Source: Ascoidea tarda (nom. inval.) (lineage: Eukaryota; Ascomycota; Saccharomycetes; Ascoideales; Ascoideaceae). Taken from it: a DNA stretch of 21,464 bases. The notes under the pieces are model-generated. The model was given only the letters and a program-made list of their open reading frames with translations. It was not told where the DNA came from and ran no database searches. Within the stretch, counting starts at the first letter, position 1, and each line of letters opens with the position of its first letter. The stretch is taken from positions 1 through 21,464 of the forward strand of contig JAKTTS010000261.1 of assembly GCA_030560485.1 (NCBI GenBank), read 5' to 3'. A program made the position numbers and the translations under genes. Positions 15,594 to 21,464 of this stretch are shown piece after piece.

Positions 15594-16562
15594 TCAAAAT
15601 GGATCCTCAAAAGCATCTTCCTCATCGTAGTCGTCGTCCTTCTCAAACTCATACACAATTGCTCCTCCAACTCGTCCTCCTTCGCTTTGCGCCTCCATGT
15701 ACGGCAATTCCACTTCCTCTCTGCTCTTTCGCTCGCCTGCTGTGGTGCTGAGTCGAAACGTCGTCAACCCTTTCAAGAGCTCCTCCTCCTTGCTCGCCTC
15801 CAGGCTCGACTCGATTTCATATTCGCTGTCTTCGTCTTCTGAATCTGGTATGTTGCTGCTTTCGTACTTCTGCGAGTCCACCACATATTTAAAACGCACT
15901 GACCGCCCACTCTTCTTGCGCACAACTAGCTTCAAAACATATTTGTAGCTGTTAGATCCTTTGTGGCAGGGGCTTCCAAAGTACTTTTCAGCAAATTCCT
16001 TTTCTTCTTCATTGGTGCTTTTGTAGTCTAGTGGAAGAACCTCAAAAATTGAACTTGCAGCAAACTTTAGGAATTCCAATCCTCTGGGATAATGCAAATG
16101 TAGGCTCCTCACTGATCTAACCGGATATGACAAATGAAATGTCCCAATCACAATAATATTTTTATCCACGTTATAGATCATCTGCATAAATTCAGAAAGT
16201 TCCTCATCTTTGATAAAATTTAAAGAATCTATCATTAGCACAACCTTGTTTTTGTTTCCAATTGATCCTCCAAATCTCGAATTTAGTATTTTTTCAATTT
16301 TGTCATTTAGCGTCTTACCTGAAATATCAATACAGTCAATATACTCGGTCGCATACGAAGGTCTGCTTATTGTTTCAAACGAAACATAAAGAATGTCTAG
16401 ATCTTGCTTAAGATTCTCATGAATCATATGCTGAATAATATAGTAAGAACTCTGGCGAAAGCTATCCAAAACTAAATAAAAATTTTGCCCACTTTCTTTA
16501 ATTGCCATTAATCTATTCAATAAGATAGTTGCATTTGCATCCGTAATCATTTGAGCACTCAT
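15594..16562 (-). CDS. IKI1: Elongator complex subunit Elp5 (Iki1)
   Basis: RecA-like-fold subunit of the Elp4-Elp5-Elp6 ring of Elongator, which modifies wobble uridines of tRNAs. The protein is 322 residues (S. cerevisiae 309). Conserved features are LLNRLMAIKES near the N terminus, FYLVLDSFRQSSYYIIQHMIHE, ILYVSFETISRPSYATEYID, VVLMIDSLNFI, VRKKSGRSVRFKYVV, LLKGLTTFRLST, and the strongly conserved tail LPYMEAQSEGG, GGAIVYEFEKDDDYDEEDAF ending DPF. As in the family, Walker-type ATPase motifs are absent. It starts at ATG 16562; a second Met four codons on is a minor alternative. The C-terminal third is noticeably GC-richer than the rest of the gene and joins the GC-rich spacer downstream. Confidence 0.95.
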   Translation of the reverse strand: MSAQMITDANATILLNRLMAIKESGQNFYLVLDSFRQSSYYIIQHMIHENLKQDLDILYVSFETISRPSYATEYIDCIDISGKTLNDKIEKILNSRFGGSIGNKNKVVLMIDSLNFIKDEELSEFMQMIYNVDKNIIVIGTFHLSYPVRSVRSLHLHYPRGLEFLKFAASSIFEVLPLDYKSTNEEEKEFAEKYFGSPCHKGSNSYKYVLKLVVRKKSGRSVRFKYVVDSQKYESSNIPDSEDEDSEYEIESSLEASKEEELLKGLTTFRLSTTAGERKSREEVELPYMEAQSEGGRVGGAIVYEFEKDDDYDEEDAFEDPF

Positions 16563-17005
16563 ATTCCACCTGTTTTTAATTTTACAAAACTAGCTGCACT
16601 AAAAATAGAGGAACTTTCAATTCAAATTGAAGCCTTTGGTCGAATCTAGTCTTTATACTCTTCTCCTGTTGCTAGTGCTCTCGCTGTCAAAGCTCAAGAA
16701 AAATTACTGTTTCACGTAAATAAATTGCTACAACTTGGGATTACCCTGTGCTGGAAAATGCATTTGGGTTAAGCTTTTCAAGCTCTACGTTTTTCACCAA
16801 CTATATTTTGGTTTGATTACATTTGTTTGTACAAAAAGTAAAGCAGGATGCTCAAACATCATATCTTGCACTCAAGCTACTCTAATAGTTGGAAAATAAT
16901 TGTTTGGCAAAAATGAATAAACAGGGTTTGGGATTAAAAATAAAATAAAACAAAACAGCGTTCACTGTCTCCAAAATTACAAAGTCGACACATATAATAC
17001 TACTA
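16563..17005. promoter_or_regulatory. IKI1 promoter and GPI16 3' spacer
   Basis: A 443-base tandem spacer with no supportable gene. On the IKI1 side there is a near-perfect palindrome at 16616-16631. ATTACCCT, a weak Reb1-like match, occurs at 16740-16747. Toward GPI16 (16900-17005) the sequence is A-rich and fits a yeast 3' UTR. No tRNA boxes or other RNA genes were seen. Confidence 0.5.
16616..16631. repeat. Palindrome TTCAATT-CA-AATTGAA upstream of IKI1
   Basis: Two perfect 7-base arms are separated by two bases, about 54-69 bases upstream of the IKI1 ATG. It could be a dimeric factor site or a weak 5' UTR hairpin. No known motif is recognised. Confidence 0.6.
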
Positions 17006-19018
17006 TCATTGTTGACTTTTGTTTTTTTGGATTCTATTTTTCAATTTAGCCAAGATTTTGTGTTTTAATTTCTTTAAAACGTTATTTTTGGAGTTTCCTT
17101 CGGTTTCTTCTTCATTGATTAATCTTTTGATTAGTAAGTTAAAAACCGTGCCGTATGTTAGTGCCATCACTGTACTAGTAAAAATTATCACATTATATGG
17201 CATGCTGAAATCTGGCGTTGGCAAAGATAGAAGCAATGAAGTTGTTCTAAAAAAATAATCCTTTTCTGACCTGCTTGAATCACCTATTACTTTAACAACA
17301 CTGGGGTCTAGTTCAAACCCATGGTTGGCATCTGGAGGGTATTCCGAATATAGTAGTAAGGATTTGTCGAATTTGTAGCTCATGGAAATTATGCTATTTG
17401 GTGGAATTATTAATTCCAATTCGATTTGACCAGGTCTTTTCCTGTCAACAGAAGGTTTGAAATAAACCTCTTTTACAATCAGTTTTTCCAATTTTTCAAC
17501 TTTTCCAAAAACCTTCGAGTTCTCTTTTTGAGTTTTATATTCATATTCATGTTCATGTTCACGTTCAATTTCTATTTCTTTTTCTTTTTTTGTTTTTGTT
17601 GTTCCATTTCTTTTGATTTCGTTTTCTTTAATATTTTGATGACTGGAATTAGTGTAGTAATTATATTCTTTCTTGCTCAACTCTAATGTGTGCAAATAAA
17701 TTCTCATATACCAAGGTAAACTTTCAAAATAAACCAAACGCACTGCTCTTTCTAAGTTAGGATTTTTGAAAACAACTCTAATTCCACCAGAATCCTGTCT
17801 GTATCCCGTAAATGATCTACTAACAAAAATATTGGGATAATCAATTTTTTTGACTTTTCTACTTTGAGAAGTCTCAATTTTAACATTGAATTTGTCACTC
17901 AAATTGATATCAAATGTGGGTTCTTTCTTTTTTTCAACCGACTTTTCCAAATTAAAACAACCAACTCCATCATTTAAAACGTTTATAGAAATTCCTTCAA
18001 TGGTTTCCCTAACTCCAGAGATTTTCCATTCTTCAGTAGAATCAAAACAAATTTCACTCTTGCCCTTTCCAATCAATAATCTATTTTCAATTTCTTTACC
18101 AAATATATCCTTTAGTTCATATGATAAATTATTTATAGACTCTTTTGGAAAACAATAATATAAATCGTGTCTTTTATTATCATCGCACCTTAAAGCATCT
18201 CCAGAAATAGGTTTTGGTATTGGTGATCTAAAATACTCAAATGTGCTAGGGATGTTAATCAATTGATCGATATGTTGAGACATATGGAGTTCCCCTTTTG
18301 AACTATTTAGTTTTGGTTTAATATCAACAGACATTGAGTGCCATGGAGAATAAAATAACTGATGCCCATCTAGTAGACTGGAAATTCCAGCTTTACCTTT
18401 GGTTGGTAATAATCTCAAGAAAGGAGTTAAGTTTTCCGTACAGACTGGTTCCTTTGGCAATACACTTCTTAATAAATATCTATTTTCATACTTTGAAGTA
18501 TCTTCAAAAAGCTTTTGCGGATATGTGGTGGTAGTTTTATCAATGAAATTCATTGAAGCGCAAAACAACCCAGATAGATAATTGACTAAAATTTCCCATT
18601 GTGCAAATGCTTCCTCTTCTGAATTTGCATCAATAATGGACCACAATTCCACGCCTGTTCCACCACTAAATTCGCCATTGTTTGGTAATTTCCCCCATTT
18701 TTCTGCATCCCAATAACCTCTTGCAAACTTCAAATGAAGTTCTGTAACATTAGTACTTTCAAAAATCGGTCCTAAAACTTTGGGAAATGCTTGATAATTA
18801 CTATCATTGGTAATCTCATCCGGTTTAATCTTTTTAATGGGATGTGAATCCAATTCAAACATAAACGAAGCGAGAAGATAGTTTGTTGGCAATGGAGTTA
18901 AAACCAACTTTTCTTCGGCAGGAAATTTATCAAAACATGAAGCTATAATGAAATTAAGTTGAAGAAATAAGGTGACTAAAACCACAAAATTCAAAATGTT
19001 CCAATACAGTAGTCCCAT
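17006..19018 (-). CDS. GPI16: GPI transamidase subunit Gpi16 (PIG-T)
   Basis: Type I ER membrane subunit of the complex that attaches GPI anchors; PIG-T/Gpi16 is disulfide-linked to the catalytic Gpi8/PIG-K. The protein is 670 residues (S. cerevisiae 610). There is an N-terminal signal peptide (hydrophobic residues about 8-26). Family blocks are LPTNYLLASFMFE, HLKFARGYWDAEKWG, GGTGVELWS, LVNYLSGLFCASMNFID (C153, the likely linking cysteine), GHQLFYSPWHSMSVDIKP, RSFTGYRQDSGGIRVVF, YFESLPWYMRIYLHTL, RKRPGQIELELIIPPNS and FDKSLLLYSEYPPDANHGF. One C-terminal transmembrane span (VIIFTSTVMALTYGTVFNLL) is followed by a Lys-rich cytosolic tail. The extra length is largely a charged insert (about 450-500) with an alternating Glu-X tract. 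The start ATG is directly before the signal peptide. Confidence 0.95.
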   Translation of the reverse strand: MGLLYWNILNFVVLVTLFLQLNFIIASCFDKFPAEEKLVLTPLPTNYLLASFMFELDSHPIKKIKPDEITNDSNYQAFPKVLGPIFESTNVTELHLKFARGYWDAEKWGKLPNNGEFSGGTGVELWSIIDANSEEEAFAQWEILVNYLSGLFCASMNFIDKTTTTYPQKLFEDTSKYENRYLLRSVLPKEPVCTENLTPFLRLLPTKGKAGISSLLDGHQLFYSPWHSMSVDIKPKLNSSKGELHMSQHIDQLINIPSTFEYFRSPIPKPISGDALRCDDNKRHDLYYCFPKESINNLSYELKDIFGKEIENRLLIGKGKSEICFDSTEEWKISGVRETIEGISINVLNDGVGCFNLEKSVEKKKEPTFDINLSDKFNVKIETSQSRKVKKIDYPNIFVSRSFTGYRQDSGGIRVVFKNPNLERAVRLVYFESLPWYMRIYLHTLELSKKEYNYYTNSSHQNIKENEIKRNGTTKTKKEKEIEIEREHEHEYEYKTQKENSKVFGKVEKLEKLIVKEVYFKPSVDRKRPGQIELELIIPPNSIISMSYKFDKSLLLYSEYPPDANHGFELDPSVVKVIGDSSRSEKDYFFRTTSLLLSLPTPDFSMPYNVIIFTSTVMALTYGTVFNLLIKRLINEEETEGNSKNNVLKKLKHKILAKLKNRIQKNKSQQ
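17539..17580. repeat. Hexanucleotide tract in GPI16 coding an alternating Glu-X run
   Basis: Seven in-register six-base units of ATTCAT/GTTCAT type fall inside GPI16. On the coding strand they give the alternating run EIEIEREHEHEYEY. The six-base period keeps the frame, so copy changes would lengthen or shorten the insert by two residues at a time. Confidence 0.75.
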
Positions 19019-19219
19019 ATTATCTGTAACAATATTAGCAAAAAGAATTCTGCTAGCCAGTCTTGTTGAGTGTTAACTATTAAGTGTTAACTATTAAGTG
19101 TTAACTGCTGAGGGTCGTTAATTGTTATCTTGCAAAATAAAGTTCAGTCCGATCAGCACGATTTTATTTTCAGTTATTAAAAATTCTTTTGAATTATTTT
19201 TTTTAAATTGAATAACAGA
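19019..19219. promoter_or_regulatory. Bidirectional promoter, GPI16 / HSH155
   Basis: A 201-base spacer between divergent starts. It carries the 14-base tandem repeat at 19071-19112 and is A/T-rich near the HSH155 start. No coding sequence. A minus-strand frame that begins inside HSH155 and reaches into this spacer is antisense shadow. Confidence 0.6.
19071..19112. repeat. 14-base tandem repeat, three units
   Basis: TGTTAACTATTAAG occurs at 19071-19084 and 19085-19098, followed by the variant TGTTAACTGCTGAG at 19099-19112. Each unit contains the palindrome GTTAAC. Internally the units are two related heptamers, TGTTAAC and TATTAAG. Confidence 0.85.
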
Positions 19220-21464
19220 ATGATTGAATTAACACAAAGCCCTTGCAAAACTCCACCCAGAAAACTCTCTTTGTCGAGAAGGAAAAGAATATGGGATGTC
19301 TCAACAGATGACATCTTAGGTGATTTTGGTGAGAACAGCAAAGTCACAACAATTAAAGATGAACGTCTTTTCCAACATTTATCCACTGAAAATGATAATT
19401 CCAATGTGAGTGAGCATTCAGTAATTCCATCAAAAAACCATAAAAAGCAAAAATTTAAACAAGAGACAGAGATAAAATCTACACTATATTTAAATAACAG
19501 TAAAACTATTGCCAATGAGCTGGAAATTGAAACAAAGTCTCCTGAAACATTTCCTCTTTCAAAATTCAATGGTTTATATTTGACAACAGATATTATTGAT
19601 AAACTACTACCTTCAGGATACACTAAGCTTGATCCTCCTGAAGGCTATATGAAGCCTGATTATTCCACTTTTGTTGATGAAAACTCAATCGACACTTATA
19701 TGATTCCCGATGTATCAAGAGAAACTAATCAAATATTAAAAAATTCAATTATTACACCAGAACAAATTCCATTAATAAGGGATTTACAGTTTTTCAGAGA
19801 AGCAGATTCAAAGTACTTTTCAAAATTACTATCCAATCCAGAGCTGTCAATCGATTTGTCAATTGATGAAAAAAAAGAATTGCGATTGATGGGTTTATTA
19901 TTAAAGATTAAAAATGGAAACCCCTCTGTAAGAAAACAGGGTTTAAGAGCATTGACAGATAACGCTAGAAACTTTGGTCCGAAAATTTTGTTTAATCAAA
20001 TCTTACCTTTATTAATGGAGAGGGATTTTGAAGATCAGGAAAGGCATTTGATAGTAAAAGTTATTGATAGGATTTTGTATAAGTTAGATGATTTGGTTAG
20101 ACCTTACGCTCATAGAATTTTGAAAGTTATATCTCCTCTCTTAATGGAAGAAGATTATATTGCGAGAAATGAAGGAAGAGAAATAATTTCCAATTTGTCT
20201 AAAGCTGCGGGTTTGAATCATATGATTACAACATTAAGACCGGATATTGACAGTTCTGATGATTATGTTAGAAATAAAACAGCTAGAACATTTGCAGTTA
20301 TAGCCAGTGCGCTAGGAATTCTGTCTCTTATACCATTTCTAAAAGCTGTTTGTCAATCTAAAAAGAGTTGGCAAGCAAGGTTGTCTGGTGTTAAAATCAT
20401 TCAGCAAATTACTGTTTTACTTGGCTGTGGAGTGTTGCCTCAATTAGATGAGTTAGTTGGATGCATACATCAAAATTTGAATCATGAAATTTTGTCTATT
20501 AGAAGAAACACAGCACTAGCGTTATCTTCTTTAGCTGACGCATCTGCTCCTTACGGAATTGAATCATTTGAAAAAGTCCTTGATCCTTTGTGGAATGGTG
20601 TACAAAGGCAAAGAGGACCATGCTTATGTGCCTTCTTAAAATGTGTTGGGTGCTTGATTCCATTAATGGACTCCGAATATGCTAACTATTACGCTATCGA
20701 AGTGATGAAAATTATATTACGTGAAATCAATTCATCAGATGAAGAAATGAAAAGAACAATTTTAAAAGTAATTCAACAATGTGCTGATACTGATGGTGTC
20801 ACAACTTTATTTTTAGTACAAAAAGTTGTGCTACCTTTTTTTCGAAATTTTTGGAATCGAAGAATTGCATTGGATCATAGAAGTAGTAAAATGGTAATTC
20901 AAACAACTCATTCTCTTGCTCGAAAAATTGGTTTCAGTGAAGTGGTAAACAAATTAATTGATATATTAAAAGATGATTCAGATTCATTTCGAAAAATGGG
21001 TGCTGAATGCATTCAAAATGTCGTATCTAGTTTAGGAACTAGTGACTTGTCAGATCGTACTGTTGAGAGATTAATAGATGGCTTATTGGTTTCTTTTGAG
21101 TTGCAGGTTACGTTTGATGATCAAATAATTCTAAAATCATTTGGAACAACAATTTCTTCTCTTGACGTTAGAGTGAAACCATTTATTTCAAAGATCGTTT
21201 CAATTATTTTATATAGGTTGAGGAATAACCAACCTCAAGTCAGGCAACTGGCAGCAGATCTTATTACTAAGGTTTCATCAGTGATAATCAATTGTGGAGA
21301 AGAAGATATAATGTATAAATTGGGAAAGGTTCTATATGAGTCATTAGGAGAAGTATATCCTGATGTTTTGGGTTCGATACTAAATGCACTAGAAAATGTA
21401 ATCTCTGTGGTTGGACTAGCATCTATGAACCCTCCAATCGAGCAATTATTACCTAATTTAACAC
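19220..21464 (+). CDS. HSH155: Splicing factor SF3B1 homologue Hsh155 (3' end outside window)
   Basis: HEAT-repeat scaffold of the U2 snRNP SF3b complex that clamps the branch helix. The frame is open from ATG 19220 through the window end, 748 complete codons; S. cerevisiae Hsh155 has 971, so roughly the last quarter is missing by truncation of the window, not of the gene. The N terminus contains RRKRIWD (residues 20-26), a good U2AF-ligand motif (basic run then Trp). LPSGYTKLDPPEGY matches the SF3B1 segment before the HEAT array. HEAT-region matches include LLLKIKNGNPSVRKQGLRAL, FNQILPLLMERDFEDQERHL, RILYKLDDLVRPYAHRIL, GREIISNLSKAAGLNHMI, PFLKAVCQSKKSWQAR, YGIESFEKVLDPLWNGVQRQ, LIPLMDSEYANYYA, VRQLAADLI and LYESLGEVYPDVLGSI. 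No intron is needed. Confidence 0.96.
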   Translation, partial: MIELTQSPCKTPPRKLSLSRRKRIWDVSTDDILGDFGENSKVTTIKDERLFQHLSTENDNSNVSEHSVIPSKNHKKQKFKQETEIKSTLYLNNSKTIANELEIETKSPETFPLSKFNGLYLTTDIIDKLLPSGYTKLDPPEGYMKPDYSTFVDENSIDTYMIPDVSRETNQILKNSIITPEQIPLIRDLQFFREADSKYFSKLLSNPELSIDLSIDEKKELRLMGLLLKIKNGNPSVRKQGLRALTDNARNFGPKILFNQILPLLMERDFEDQERHLIVKVIDRILYKLDDLVRPYAHRILKVISPLLMEEDYIARNEGREIISNLSKAAGLNHMITTLRPDIDSSDDYVRNKTARTFAVIASALGILSLIPFLKAVCQSKKSWQARLSGVKIIQQITVLLGCGVLPQLDELVGCIHQNLNHEILSIRRNTALALSSLADASAPYGIESFEKVLDPLWNGVQRQRGPCLCAFLKCVGCLIPLMDSEYANYYAIEVMKIILREINSSDEEMKRTILKVIQQCADTDGVTTLFLVQKVVLPFFRNFWNRRIALDHRSSKMVIQTTHSLARKIGFSEVVNKLIDILKDDSDSFRKMGAECIQNVVSSLGTSDLSDRTVERLIDGLLVSFELQVTFDDQIILKSFGTTISSLDVRVKPFISKIVSIILYRLRNNQPQVRQLAADLITKVSSVIINCGEEDIMYKLGKVLYESLGEVYPDVLGSILNALENVISVVGLASMNPPIEQLLPNLT

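Noticed and set aside
15290-15751. 153-residue plus-strand open frame across ERV29, spacer and IKI1
   Set aside because: It is antisense to two secure genes, Arg/Pro/Gln-rich in the GC-rich stretch and has no recognisable motif.
19177-19623. 148-residue minus-strand open frame
   Set aside because: It is antisense to the well-supported HSH155 coding sequence and lacks family features.

Overview
The window reads as nuclear chromosomal DNA from a budding yeast (Saccharomycotina). The reasons are: compact intron-less genes, short intergenic spacers, strongly AT-rich coding sequence, and a set of recognisable yeast housekeeping proteins (Ubp12, a Sit4-associated SAPS protein, zuotin, Erv29, Elp5/Iki1, Gpi16, Hsh155). 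I do not name a species. CTG codons are rare. The one CTG I found at a constrained position (a leucine-rich repeat position in the 11150-12529 gene) fits leucine, but the genetic code cannot be settled from this window alone.

Layout, left to right. 282-1568 (+): PLP-dependent class V aminotransferase-fold protein of the isopenicillin-N-epimerase/Egt2 type. 1826-5461 (-): Ubp12-type ubiquitin-specific protease. 5462-6188: long divergent spacer with an unusually GC-rich core holding a perfect hairpin palindrome and C-runs. 6189-10670 (+): very long SAPS-family regulatory partner of Sit4 phosphatase. 10671-11149: AT-rich convergent spacer. 11150-12529 (-): leucine-rich-repeat protein I cannot assign. 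12530-12716: compact bidirectional promoter with two CACGTG boxes and two GCTGAAAATT elements. 12717-14021 (+): zuotin. 14022-14278: convergent spacer with a T18 tract and a seven-base tandem repeat. 14279-15313 (-): Erv29/SURF4 cargo receptor. 15314-15593: GC-rich spacer with an inverted pair of Reb1-like sites. 15594-16562 (-): Elongator subunit Elp5. 16563-17005: spacer, IKI1 promoter plus GPI16 3' end. 17006-19018 (-): Gpi16. 19019-19219: bidirectional promoter with a 14-base tandem repeat. 19220 to the window end (+): Hsh155/SF3B1, cut off by the window edge.

The genes do not form a pathway cluster. They are ordinary conserved housekeeping genes in yeast-typical mixed orientation. Two functional links are real but probably coincidental: Sit4-SAP phosphatase is known to act on Elongator, of which Elp5 is a subunit; and Erv29 and Gpi16 both act at the ER. 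I saw no mobile element, virus relic, tRNA, rRNA or CRISPR array, and no convincing new multi-gene system. The items most worth a second look are the GC-rich promoter islands, the short-period tandem repeats in spacers, the unassigned LRR gene, the Egt2-like gene and the enlarged SAPS protein.
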